Source: an uncultured Alphaproteobacteria bacterium
Lineage (GTDB): Bacteria; Pseudomonadota; Alphaproteobacteria; Rs-D84
Length of the DNA: 64,000 nt
Reading direction: 5' to 3'
Assembly (NCBI GenBank): GCA_934276735.1
Contig: CAKQTG010000002.1
Coordinates: 124,001-188,000, forward strand
A model generated the notes under the pieces. The model searched no databases and was not told the origin of the DNA. It saw nothing but the letters and a program-made list of their open reading frames with translations. Position numbers and translations under genes: made by a program. Of the stretch, positions 34,696 to 42,509 are shown piece after piece (position 1 is the first letter of the stretch; each line of letters starts with the position of its first letter).

Positions 34696-36129
34696 TTACA
34701 GAACAATGTCCCATGTGGTGCCGGTCGGCGAATCCATCAGTGCAACGCCCCGTGACATCAGGTCTGCCCGAATTGCGTCCGCCGCCGCATAGTCACGCGC
34801 GGCCTTGGCCGATGCGCGGGCGTCAATTTGTGACTGAATGTCATCGGGCGTAATGTTGTTTTGTGCCAATATCTTGGCGCGCGCCGCGTCGATGTATTCC
34901 GCCGGGTCGCGTTGCAAGATGTTTAATACCCCAAACACTGCACGGATTTTTGCAACAATTGCGGTCAAATCGTATTCTGTATGCTTTTTTGCCAATTCGG
35001 CAGACACAAAATCGAACCATTTAAATGCATTTACAATAACGCCGTATGTGTTGAAATTATCATCCATGGCGGCGTGGAATTCATCATCAATGCTTTGTAT
35101 CATTTGTGCAGTTTTGGTGGCGTCCGCACCATCAAATGTGCGGTGCGCAACCGCGTTCATAACCGAATACATTTTATAGACATGACGCACGGCGTTTGGA
35201 AAGAAATTGTCCGTAATATCAATATCATTTGAATACATATTGTTCAACAATGCAAAGCGGATAACATCGGCGTCATATTTGGCCAAAACGTCCTGTAACA
35301 GTATGCCGTTATTTAACGATTTACTCATTTTCTGACCATTGACCTTGACCAGACCACAATGCACCCAATAATTTGCAAACGTTTTTCCGGTCAGTGATTC
35401 TGTCTGGGCAATTTCGTTTTCATGATGCGGGAACACCAGGTCGCGCCCACCACCGTGAATATCAATTTGGTCGCCCAGGTATTTCATGTTCATCGCGCTG
35501 CATTCAATGTGCCAGCCGGGACGGCCCCGCCCCCATGGCGAATCCCAGTAGATTTCACCGGGTTTTGCCGATTTCCATAATGCAAAGTCTGCCTCGTCCA
35601 GTTTGCCGGGTTCAATATCCTTGCGAACACCGATTTCATTTTTGTTTGTCTGGATATGTGACAGTTTGCCATAATCTGGGAACGACGACAGTTTGAAATA
35701 CACATCACCAAATTCAGAAACATATGCGTGGCCCGTATCAATCAATTTCTGGACAAACGCGATAATATCATCAATGCACTGGGTCGCGCGCGCCATGATT
35801 GTCGGACGGTTGTTGCCCAGTGCGTCCATTTCAGCGTCTGTCTTGGCCATATAGCGCATTGCAAAATCAATCGGATTTTCGCCAATTTTATTGGCGTTTG
35901 CGATAATCTTGTCATCAACATCGGTATAGTTGCGAACGTATTTCACATTATACCCCAGGTGCGTTAAATAGCGTGTAATTACATCAAATACAACAGACTG
36001 GTATGCGTGTCCGATATGCGCATCGGCCGACACCGTAATACCGCACGCATACATTTTTACCGCGCCCGGCGTCAGCGGGACGAATTCTTGTTTTTGGCGT
36101 GTCATAATATTATAAATTTTCAGTGTCAT
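34696..36129 (-). CDS. cysS: Cysteine--tRNA ligase
   Basis: Class I aminoacyl-tRNA synthetase, 477 aa. Zinc/substrate site MYACGITV, HIGH motif (reads HIGHAY), GWHIECSAM, GGGRDLVFPHHENEIAQ, and KMSKS in GQKMSKSLNNG. MYACGITVSADAHIGH differs slightly from the usual MYVCGPTVY....HIGNA but keeps the catalytic residues. Starts the cysS-trcR-rpoD strand run. Confidence 0.97.
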   Translation of the reverse strand: MTLKIYNIMTRQKQEFVPLTPGAVKMYACGITVSADAHIGHAYQSVVFDVITRYLTHLGYNVKYVRNYTDVDDKIIANANKIGENPIDFAMRYMAKTDAEMDALGNNRPTIMARATQCIDDIIAFVQKLIDTGHAYVSEFGDVYFKLSSFPDYGKLSHIQTNKNEIGVRKDIEPGKLDEADFALWKSAKPGEIYWDSPWGRGRPGWHIECSAMNMKYLGDQIDIHGGGRDLVFPHHENEIAQTESLTGKTFANYWVHCGLVKVNGQKMSKSLNNGILLQDVLAKYDADVIRFALLNNMYSNDIDITDNFFPNAVRHVYKMYSVMNAVAHRTFDGADATKTAQMIQSIDDEFHAAMDDNFNTYGVIVNAFKWFDFVSAELAKKHTEYDLTAIVAKIRAVFGVLNILQRDPAEYIDAARAKILAQNNITPDDIQSQIDARASAKAARDYAAADAIRADLMSRGVALMDSPTGTTWDIVL

Positions 36130-36264
36130 AATGCGCTTCCTTTGCTTTATCTGATATAAGAAAAACTGTAATAAATAGTTGGATTTTTTGCAAACGAAAT
36201 ATGCCCGTCCGCGTGGCAGATTTTAACGACAACAACAAAAAGCAATAAATTTAATTGTCATGGG

Positions 36265-36284
36265 CCAGAATAATGCAATTCTGG
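36265..36284 (-). other. tRNA-Ser(GCT) trailer hairpin including CCA
   Basis: CCAGAAT/ATTCTGG with a 6-nt loop. On the minus strand the first three bases are the tRNA CCA. No T run follows, so it may be a processing or stability hairpin and not a terminator. Confidence 0.65.
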
Positions 36285-36369
36285 CGGAGCGTATAGGACT
36301 CGAACCTATGGACCACTAAACGCGGTCACAGATTAGCAATCTGCTGCATTACCACTCTGCCAACGCTCC
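36282..36369 (-). tRNA. tRNA-Ser(GCT)
   Basis: 88 nt with CCA. Acceptor GGAGCGT/ACGCTCC, G73, anticodon loop TTGCTAA between CAGA and TCTG, long variable arm (GACCGCGTTTAGTGGTC), T arm TAGGTTCGAGTCCTA. Confidence 0.96.
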
Positions 36370-36386
36370 GCATGGTTGCGACGGAC

Positions 36387-36415
36387 ATTATACAAAAACA
36401 CTTTCCCGATTGCAA
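36387..36415 (-). promoter_or_regulatory. tRNA-Ser(GCT) promoter
   Basis: Minus strand -35 TTGCAA (36410-36415), 17-nt spacer, perfect -10 TATAAT (36387-36392). Confidence 0.8.
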
Positions 36416-36428
36416 GTCATTAAATTAT

Positions 36429-36453
36429 AAAAACGCCCCATTGGGGCGTTTTT
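36429..36453 (-). terminator. accDA terminator
   Basis: Stem AAAAACGCCCC/GGGGCGTTTTT with a 3-nt loop, directly after the accDA stop. Confidence 0.9.
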
Positions 36454-38191
36454 AATGTTCCGATGTTGGTTCTGGGCCATATATTTCGACATCACGGGTC
36501 ATGGCCAGGAATTTTTCTGCACGGCGTGCCGGTAATTCTGTTGCGGGAATTTCCTGTAATTCGCGGATATTGTCGGCAACGGCAGACGATAATAATTCCA
36601 TCGTCGTTTGCCAATCAGTATGCGCACCACCAGCAGGTTCATCAATAATACCGTCAATGACGTTCAAATTCGCCATATCGCGCGCAGTCAATTTCATTGC
36701 CTGGGCTGCAACAGCCTTGAACTTGTTGTCTTTCCACAAAATACTGGCGCACGATTCGGGTGCAATCACCGAATAAATCGCATTTTCCATCATCAGGACG
36801 CGGTCAGCCGTGCCAATCGCAATCGCACCGCCAGAACCACCCTGACCCACGTTGACAGCAACATATGGCGTTTTGATGGACAGTCCCACCGACATAGACA
36901 TCGCAACGGCCTGGGACTGGCCACGTTCTTCGCCCTCGCGACCGGCGAATGCGCCAGCGGTATCAAACAACGAAATCAATGGCAAATTAAATTTTTCCGC
37001 CAGACGCATCATACGCTGGGCCTTGCGATAACCGTCAGGATTTGCCATACCAAACCGGTGTTTTTGGCGTGTTTCAATGGTGCGGCCCTGTTCCTGGCCA
37101 ATAATAACCGACGGGATTCCACGCCAGTAGCCAATACCACTGCCCATGGCGGGATCTTCGGCATACAGACGGTCGCCCGCCAAATATGTCCAGTCGTCCA
37201 CAATGCCATTGATGTAATCCAAGAAATGCGGGCGGTTTTCATTGCGCGCCAGCAATACCTTGTCATAGGCATCTGTTTCGCCCATACCACGAACCTTTTT
37301 ATTATCGTCCAGCGGTGTGGATACATTGATGGGCTTTGGCTCGCGCGGTTGTTTGGTCAACACCGCCAGCACGCGCGCCAACGCGTCATGCAATTCGTCA
37401 CGGGCCACAACCATATCAACCATACCGTGTTCATATAAATATTCAGCGGTCTGGAAATTAGATGGTAATTTTTCACGAATATTCTGTTCAATTACGCGAC
37501 GGCCGGCAAATCCAATGCGCGCACCACTTTCTGCAATATGGATATCACCCAGCATTGCAAATGACGCGGTCACGCCACCGTATGTTGGATCGGTCAACAG
37601 AACAATATATGGAATCCCATTTGCGTGCAGACGATTTACCGCAACCGTTGTGCGTGCCATCTGCATCAAGGACAAGATATTTTCCTGCATACGGGCACCG
37701 CCAGACGCAACGACCATGACAAATGGCCGACGGGATTCAATGGCGTGTTCCATACTGGCGATAATACCATCACCCGCCGCGCGCCCCATAGAGCCCATCA
37801 TAAAATCGCCATTTAATACGCAAATTGTTGTCGGAACGCCACCCAACACACCGTCGGCCGACACAACCGCGTCATGAACGCCGGTGTCACTGCGTGCCTC
37901 GACCAGGCGGTCTTTATACGACATACGGTCCACAAAATTCAGTGGGTCATCCGTTACCGTTGGCAATTCCAGGCGTGTCCAATCATTATTATCAAACAGC
38001 AAATCAAAACGTTGTTTCGGCGTCATGATAAACGCACGACCACAACGCGGACAGATATACAGATTATCCTTGTAATCCTTGTAATAAACCAATCGACCAC
38101 AGGATTCACATTTTATCCACATCAGACGGCGCACCTTGTCATATCTGGCGCGGTCACGATTTTTAATTCCTGATTTTTTACCGAATAACAT
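36452..38191 (-). CDS. Acetyl-CoA carboxylase carboxyltransferase, fused beta (AccD) and alpha (AccA) subunits
   Basis: First committed step of fatty-acid synthesis: transfers CO2 from carboxybiotin to acetyl-CoA. 579 aa in one frame. Residues 1-265 are AccD with the zinc ribbon C28-C31-C47-C50 and VVASGGARMQE. Residues about 285-579 are AccA with FGMANPDGYRKAQRMM, FDTAGAFAGREGEERGQS and GEGGSGGA-like GQGGSGGAIAIG. The usual AccA N-terminal helical region (about 60 residues in E. coli) is replaced by a short linker. Proteobacteria normally encode accA and accD separately. It is 4 nt ahead of nothing else on its strand but follows ihfB. Confidence 0.93.
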   Translation of the reverse strand: MLFGKKSGIKNRDRARYDKVRRLMWIKCESCGRLVYYKDYKDNLYICPRCGRAFIMTPKQRFDLLFDNNDWTRLELPTVTDDPLNFVDRMSYKDRLVEARSDTGVHDAVVSADGVLGGVPTTICVLNGDFMMGSMGRAAGDGIIASMEHAIESRRPFVMVVASGGARMQENILSLMQMARTTVAVNRLHANGIPYIVLLTDPTYGGVTASFAMLGDIHIAESGARIGFAGRRVIEQNIREKLPSNFQTAEYLYEHGMVDMVVARDELHDALARVLAVLTKQPREPKPINVSTPLDDNKKVRGMGETDAYDKVLLARNENRPHFLDYINGIVDDWTYLAGDRLYAEDPAMGSGIGYWRGIPSVIIGQEQGRTIETRQKHRFGMANPDGYRKAQRMMRLAEKFNLPLISLFDTAGAFAGREGEERGQSQAVAMSMSVGLSIKTPYVAVNVGQGGSGGAIAIGTADRVLMMENAIYSVIAPESCASILWKDNKFKAVAAQAMKLTARDMANLNVIDGIIDEPAGGAHTDWQTTMELLSSAVADNIRELQEIPATELPARRAEKFLAMTRDVEIYGPEPTSEH

Positions 38192-38195
38192 TTAT

Positions 38196-38474
38196 TTATC
38201 CATTCATTTTTTTAGTCAATTCACGGCTGGGCTTGAACAAGATTGTTGTGCTGGCCGGCAATGGCATTGGTTTGCCTGTGCATGGATTGTAACCAATTTT
38301 TGTTGCGCGCGCGCGCGGCTGGAACGTGCCAAAACCACGAACCTCGATTCTGTCGCCGGCGGCGATTGCCTCCATCATATGGTCCGACACAGTGTCCAGT
38401 ATTGCGGCGGCATCTGTTGCACGCATATGTTTGAATTGAACTTGGATTGTGCGAACAATATCTGAACGTTTCAT
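38196..38474 (-). CDS. ihfB: Integration host factor beta-type DNA-bending protein
   Basis: 92 aa HU/IHF-family protein. MKRSDIVRTIQVQF, GDRIEVRGFGTFQPRARA and the DNA-contacting arm IGYNPCTGKPMPLPA match IHF-beta. It precedes accDA by 4 nt on the same strand, so both are probably co-transcribed. Upstream on the minus strand a TTGATA-N17-AATAAT promoter is likely. Confidence 0.88.
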   Translation of the reverse strand: MKRSDIVRTIQVQFKHMRATDAAAILDTVSDHMMEAIAAGDRIEVRGFGTFQPRARATKIGYNPCTGKPMPLPASTTILFKPSRELTKKMNG

Positions 38475-38622
38475 TACTTTTCCTTTTTCTTTCAGTTTTG
38501 TATATTATTCATATCATAGCACATTTTATCAAGAGTAAAGTTTTTTCTGTGCATGAAAACGTTCTTAGGGCGGCGGGCGGTTAAAATTGGTATCCTGTGG
38601 TGTGACCAAGGGGGAATTTTAC

Positions 38623-39312
38623 ATGGAAATCGATAACACATTACAACATTGCGCGCCACTGATTGGCGACCGCGCACCAGAATTTACCGCCCAGACAACC
38701 AATGGGACAATCAACTTTCCTGCCGACTATGCAGGCAAATGGGTAATTTTGTTTTCGCACCCGGCGGACTTTACACCGGTATGCACGACCGAATTTATGG
38801 TATTTCAGTCCATGGCGGACGAATTTCGCAAATTAAATACTGAATTGGTCGGATTGTCGGTCGGGACATTGACGGGACATCTGGCCTGGATAGAGGCAAT
38901 CCGTCACCTGAGATTCGGTGACCTGCATGACATCAATATTACGTTCCCAATTATTGACGACATGACTATGGATATTGCACATAAATACGGTATGATTCAC
39001 GGCCGCACATCAGACACGCGGACCGTGCGTGCCGTATTTTTCATTGATCCAAACGGTGTGATTCGCACGATTTTGTATTATCCACCGTCGGTTGGGCGAA
39101 ACTTTGCCGAAATCAAACGCGCCCTGGTCGCATTACAGACAACAGACAAATATCATGTGTCAACGCCGGCGAATTGGATGCCGGGTGACGACGTTGTGGT
39201 ATCATCACCCGCAACCACCGCCGAAATGGACGCGCGTTTGCGCCGCAATGACCGAGGCCAAAATGTCCAGGCGTGGTTTTTAACGCTTAAAAAATTACCA
39301 ATAGATGCCTAG
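38623..39312 (+). CDS. Peroxiredoxin, Prx6 subfamily
   Basis: Thiol peroxidase reducing H2O2 or alkyl hydroperoxides. 229 aa. Peroxidatic C54 lies in HPADFTPVCTTEF. VRAVFFIDPNGVIR, YYPPSVGRNFAEI and the C-terminal WMPGDDVVV are typical of Prx6-like enzymes. Only one other Cys (C10) exists, so a 1-Cys mechanism or an external thiol is likely. AAGGGGGAA ribosome site. The stop overlaps the stop of the convergent ATL gene within CTAG. Confidence 0.92.
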   Translation: MEIDNTLQHCAPLIGDRAPEFTAQTTNGTINFPADYAGKWVILFSHPADFTPVCTTEFMVFQSMADEFRKLNTELVGLSVGTLTGHLAWIEAIRHLRFGDLHDINITFPIIDDMTMDIAHKYGMIHGRTSDTRTVRAVFFIDPNGVIRTILYYPPSVGRNFAEIKRALVALQTTDKYHVSTPANWMPGDDVVVSSPATTAEMDARLRRNDRGQNVQAWFLTLKKLPIDA

Positions 39313-39650
39313 AATACCAACGGGAAATCGCGTATATCCAGTGGCACACCGTCACGATCGGGGTCCCACTGGTATTGCGACATAATCACGTGCCGGTCAC
39401 GGGTGAATTTTACTCCTTCGGCGCGCAGGGATTTGTATTGTTCGTCGGCGAATCCGCCGCACAGACTGCCATCCTTGAACACAACGCGGTGCCACGGCAG
39501 GTGCCAACTGTTTTTATTATTTGATGCATAGCCCACAAATCGCGCCATACGTGGTCGGCCAATCATCGCAGCAATTTGTCCAAACGTTGCCACGCGCCCC
39601 GATGGGATACGCGCAACGACGTCATAAACCTGTTCGTTAAATGTTTTCAT
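39309..39650 (-). CDS. Alkyltransferase-like (ATL) DNA-repair protein
   Basis: 113 aa, the DNA-binding domain of the O6-alkylguanine-DNA alkyltransferase family. The catalytic Cys of PCHR is replaced by Trp: LPWHRVVFKDG, P52-W53-H54-R55. This PWHR form defines ATL proteins, which bind O6-alkylguanine and recruit nucleotide excision repair without transferring the alkyl group. VPSGRVATFGQIA-type recognition helix region (IPSGRVATFGQIA) is intact. The upstream open-frame extension crosses tRNA-Ser and is rejected. Confidence 0.9.
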   Translation of the reverse strand: MKTFNEQVYDVVARIPSGRVATFGQIAAMIGRPRMARFVGYASNNKNSWHLPWHRVVFKDGSLCGGFADEQYKSLRAEGVKFTRDRHVIMSQYQWDPDRDGVPLDIRDFPLVF

Positions 39651-39681
39651 GGTGCAAATATTATAATCAAATATAAAGCCC

Positions 39682-39709
39682 TTGCAATACAAAACAAAAC
39701 CTGTATAAT
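39682..39709 (+). promoter_or_regulatory. tRNA-Ser(CGA) promoter
   Basis: -35 TTGCAA, 16-nt spacer, perfect -10 TATAAT (39704-39709). Confidence 0.85.
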
Positions 39710-39718
39710 ACCCGCCGT

Positions 39719-39808
39719 GGAGAAGTGGCAGAGTGGTCGAATGCGCGCGACTCGAAATCGTGTATACGGGCAACCGTATCAAGGGTTCGAATCCCTTCTT
39801 CTCCGCCA
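39719..39808 (+). tRNA. tRNA-Ser(CGA)
   Basis: 90 nt with CCA. Acceptor GGAGAAG/CTTCTCC, G73, anticodon loop CTCGAAA, long variable arm ATACGGGCAACCGTAT, T arm AGGGTTCGAATCCCT. Confidence 0.96.
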
Positions 39809-39853
39809 GATATAATAAAAAACGCCCTAATGGGCGTTTTTTATTATATCTGG
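39806..39853 (+). terminator. 48-nt perfect palindrome forming the tRNA-Ser(CGA) trailer/terminator
   Basis: Two 22-nt arms complementary without a mismatch, loop TAAT. The stem starts with the tRNA CCA (39806-39808) and contains the GCCC/GGGC terminator core followed by a T run. Confidence 0.85.
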
Positions 39854-39898
39854 GGGCGATGAGTGTGGACAAACACTTCGCAATTTATATCTGGCGGG
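39844..39898. repeat. Direct repeat and hairpin downstream of tRNA-Ser(CGA)
   Basis: TTATATCTGG occurs at 39844-39853 and 39885-39894. The second copy, extended with CGG, is an inverted copy of the tRNA 3' end plus trailer. Between them 39856-39881 can fold as GCGA...AGTGT/ACACT...TCGC. No gene is seen; possibly the remnant of a tRNA-linked insertion. Confidence 0.45.
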
Positions 39899-39923
39899 TG
39901 GAAATTATGCCTTTTGTTTTTAT

Positions 39924-39952
39924 TTGACGTTGTTTTTGGATTTGGGTATAAT
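39924..39952 (+). promoter_or_regulatory. Promoter of the small gene at 40017
   Basis: -35 TTGACG, 17-nt spacer, perfect -10 TATAAT (39947-39952); about 57 nt of leader follow. Confidence 0.7.
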
Positions 39953-40016
39953 TTGTGTGTGAAATGTTATACCGCGGGGGATGGTCAGAACATTACATAC
40001 ACAAGAGAGAAACAAA

Positions 40017-40202
40017 ATGAGAAAAAAAACGTCATCAACCCAAAAAGTCGTCGCCAAGCTGGACGAGGCCATCGCGGCATTTCGTGAAATGCAGGCGGAA
40101 CGCCCACAAGACAAGGATTCTATCGCGGCACGAATTGTCGTTCTGGAATGGTTAAAAACGGGTAATTCGGGTGAATTGACGGTTGATACCCCCGATGAAT
40201 AA
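40017..40202 (+). CDS. Small basic/acidic helical protein
   Basis: 61 aa, unknown. AAGAGAGAAAC ribosome site and a strong promoter upstream. N-terminus basic (MRKKTSSTQK), then an amphipathic helix (VAKLDEAIAAFREMQAE) and an acidic tail ending DTPDE. No Cys, no membrane segment. Its own promoter and terminator make it likely to be a real gene despite its size. Confidence 0.7.
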   Translation: MRKKTSSTQKVVAKLDEAIAAFREMQAERPQDKDSIAARIVVLEWLKTGNSGELTVDTPDE

Positions 40203-40213
40203 AAAGCAAAATT

Positions 40214-40235
40214 AAACGCCCCATTTGGAGCGTTT
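40214..40235. terminator. Hairpin between the small gene and the amidase
   Basis: AAACGC/GCGTTT extended by imperfect CC/GG pairing; weak T tract. May serve both convergent genes. Confidence 0.55.
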
Positions 40236-40239
40236 CCTA

Positions 40240-41418
40240 TTACACTTCAAAATCATAATTTTGAATAGAACGCACAATCGCAGCGACCAATTTGTTTTGG
40301 TGTGCGTCAGATTTTAACAATTTTTCTTCGCTTGCATTAGACAAGTGCCCCAGTTCAATCAATGCCCCCGGAACAGTTGAACGCAACACAGCGAACGGCG
40401 CATGTCGCACGCCCGGCCCAGGCTGGGCGTCAATGCTGGCCCGACGCATCGCGCGCGACACGCCAGTGGCGTATTCTTCGGACATTTCGGCAACGGCGTG
40501 TTGCTGCAATGCTGACAGCGCACTGCGAATATTCGGTTCGAAATCGGTAAATCCCTCTACCCCAATCTTGTCGGCGGCATTTTCAGCCTCGGCCAATTTC
40601 TTGGCCTCTTCGTCTGATGCCTTTTCAGACAATGTATAGATTGAAAATCCCTTCATCGCGCGGCTGGGGTTTGCATTGGCGTGCAGCGATATGAACAAGT
40701 CCGCACGACGTTTTTCCCCAATCTCGGCCCGTTCGGCCAATTTCAGATAACGATCATCACTGCGCGTTAAATATGTTTTGAATCCGTTCGCATCCAGTTT
40801 ATTTTTCAACTTGCGCGCGACAGCCAAAACAACGGTCTTTTCCTTGGTCCCGTTTTTACCGATACAGCCCGGATCCTTGCCCCCGTGACCAGCGTCAATA
40901 ACAATTACATATTTTTTTGTGTTGGCGGCCTTTTTCTGGGCGTCCTGGGTCAATGCGCCGGTTGTTGTCGTTGTGGATTTTGCAACCGCGCCGCCACTGC
41001 CCGCGACAAAGTCCAAGACCAAGCGATATCCACTGTCCCCGTTGGGCTCCAGTATCATTATCTGACTCTTGGCGATTTCGGCGATTGGCCGTGTCAGATT
41101 TGCGGTTAAATCCACACTGTCCCCAGATTGGGTCTGGGTAATTGATTTAACCAATGTCCCCGACGCCAGTGATGGCGAAATTGACGTGTTTGCTGTTGTA
41201 TTGTTCAGATGGACAATCAGTTGGTTCGGCGCATACGACAGCGAATACGATGGTCGTGACGCCATTTCGATGACCAGGCGCGTTTTTGCACCCGGTTGTG
41301 CACCCGTGCGCAATGAACGCAACGAATTACGTGCGGCGAACGCCATGCGGGGCATGCAATACACCGCCATTATTGCAAAACCACTGACCTGTAAAAGACT
41401 TCTTCTGGATATTTTCAT
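40240..41418 (-). CDS. N-acetylmuramoyl-L-alanine amidase, Tat-exported (AmiC type)
   Basis: Cleaves the stem peptide from MurNAc during cell separation. 392 aa. Twin-arginine signal (MKISRRSLLQVSG, cleavage near AFA), an N-terminal AMIN-like beta domain (residues about 40-135), a Thr/Ala linker, and the Amidase_3 domain with zinc ligands in DAGHGGKDPG, KEKTVVL and SLHANA, and the C-terminal Glu in ALIELGHLSN. The domain order equals E. coli AmiC, which is also Tat-dependent. An autoinhibitory helix is plausible between SLHANA and ELGHL. Confidence 0.94.
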   Translation of the reverse strand: MKISRRSLLQVSGFAIMAVYCMPRMAFAARNSLRSLRTGAQPGAKTRLVIEMASRPSYSLSYAPNQLIVHLNNTTANTSISPSLASGTLVKSITQTQSGDSVDLTANLTRPIAEIAKSQIMILEPNGDSGYRLVLDFVAGSGGAVAKSTTTTTGALTQDAQKKAANTKKYVIVIDAGHGGKDPGCIGKNGTKEKTVVLAVARKLKNKLDANGFKTYLTRSDDRYLKLAERAEIGEKRRADLFISLHANANPSRAMKGFSIYTLSEKASDEEAKKLAEAENAADKIGVEGFTDFEPNIRSALSALQQHAVAEMSEEYATGVSRAMRRASIDAQPGPGVRHAPFAVLRSTVPGALIELGHLSNASEEKLLKSDAHQNKLVAAIVRSIQNYDFEV

Positions 41419-41494
41419 TTGTGATGAATTATATCAAATTTCGTGCAACCGTTCAAGATTATAAACACATTTAGATTGATTTTAACGGATAACT

Positions 41495-41504
41495 ATCCTA
41501 GGAT
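41495..41504. promoter_or_regulatory. CCTAGG-centred palindrome upstream of the HtrL-like gene
   Basis: Perfect palindrome ATCCTAGGAT, sharing TCCTAGGA with the palindrome at the XRE regulator promoter (8453-8462). It overlaps a possible -10 (TAGGAT, 17 nt after TTGATT at 41476). Confidence 0.4.
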
Positions 41505-41524
41505 TTGTTCATCAGGAGTTTTAC

Positions 41525-42463
41525 ATGGAACACACATTGCAAATCCCATATGACAAGAAACGCACGGACATCACGTTCTGCACAATGTTATTCAAAATCC
41601 CAGACGAGGACCGATTTGGCGGACTGAAACACACCGACCGGAAATTTGAAAAATTTTATCTGCCATCATTGAAACAATTGATTCTGACATTTGAACGTGT
41701 TGCATTATGGTGCGACCGCGAAACAGCCGAATATCTGCGCGCGGCGGGGTTGGATAAAAACATTATGATGCGTGTGATGGATTTTGCCGACCTGCCCCAT
41801 ATGGCGGAACGCGATGAAATGTCGAAAATAATGTCGGGTATGACGCGGTATCGTGGATACCTGTTGCATAATAAAACACCAATGGACTGGGTGGATTACA
41901 TGATGATTATTGATGCCAAGCCTGCGGTTATCAAATGGGCGGCAGAAAATAATAAATTCAACTCGGACTATTTTATGTGGATTGATGGCGGCGGCCTGAA
42001 TTCGCTGTATGTAAATTTCTGGCGTGATTGGACTGGCACGATTGATGCGTATCCGACCAGATGTCGTCTGGCGGTTCAAAACACAATGGCGAAAACACGT
42101 CCAGATTTTGTGCCAAACTTTATATATCGCCCGTTCGAGCGCGCACATCGCCGTCGTATTATGCCCGCGACCGCCACAACATTGGCGGCACAGAGTTTGA
42201 TTGATATTGCGATGATAAACGCTGACTATGACGTGCCGGCGACATCGTTTATGATTCCGCGCAACATGGCCGAACAGTTCTATACTGATTTCGAACGCGT
42301 GCGCCTGGTTATGAAAAAGCACGGACTGGTTTCAACCGAACAGGCGGTATTCCAGGCGATGATGAAATTTGACGTATCAAGTATGTTTGAAATTGTCTAT
42401 GTTTCAGGATATGCGGGTGTGTATGCCGCAATCGCACGTTCAACGCCAGATTGCATATTGTGA
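41525..42463 (+). CDS. HtrL/YibB (WlaTC) family protein
   Basis: 312 aa, no signal peptide. The family resembles glycosyltransferases; the key segment here is SDYFMWIDGGGLNSL, matching the MWIDAG-type motif with the DxD-like Asp, preceded by DYMMIIDAKPAVIKWA. A role in surface-polysaccharide decoration is inferred from the family (htrL lies in the E. coli LPS core locus). ATCAGGAG ribosome site. The gene stands alone between its own promoter region and a terminator. Confidence 0.75.
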   Translation: MEHTLQIPYDKKRTDITFCTMLFKIPDEDRFGGLKHTDRKFEKFYLPSLKQLILTFERVALWCDRETAEYLRAAGLDKNIMMRVMDFADLPHMAERDEMSKIMSGMTRYRGYLLHNKTPMDWVDYMMIIDAKPAVIKWAAENNKFNSDYFMWIDGGGLNSLYVNFWRDWTGTIDAYPTRCRLAVQNTMAKTRPDFVPNFIYRPFERAHRRRIMPATATTLAAQSLIDIAMINADYDVPATSFMIPRNMAEQFYTDFERVRLVMKKHGLVSTEQAVFQAMMKFDVSSMFEIVYVSGYAGVYAAIARSTPDCIL

Positions 42464-42472
42464 GAAAAAATA

Positions 42473-42497
42473 AAACCGCCGAAATGGCGGTTTTTAA
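42473..42497. terminator. Bidirectional terminator
   Basis: AAACCGCC/GGCGGTTT with a GAAAT loop and a T run, between convergent genes. Confidence 0.9.
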
Positions 42498-42509
42498 TTT
42501 TTGTTATTT

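Noticed and set aside
39651..39872. N-terminal extension of the ATL protein frame
   Set aside because: It crosses tRNA-Ser(CGA) antisense; the conserved domain starts at 39650.
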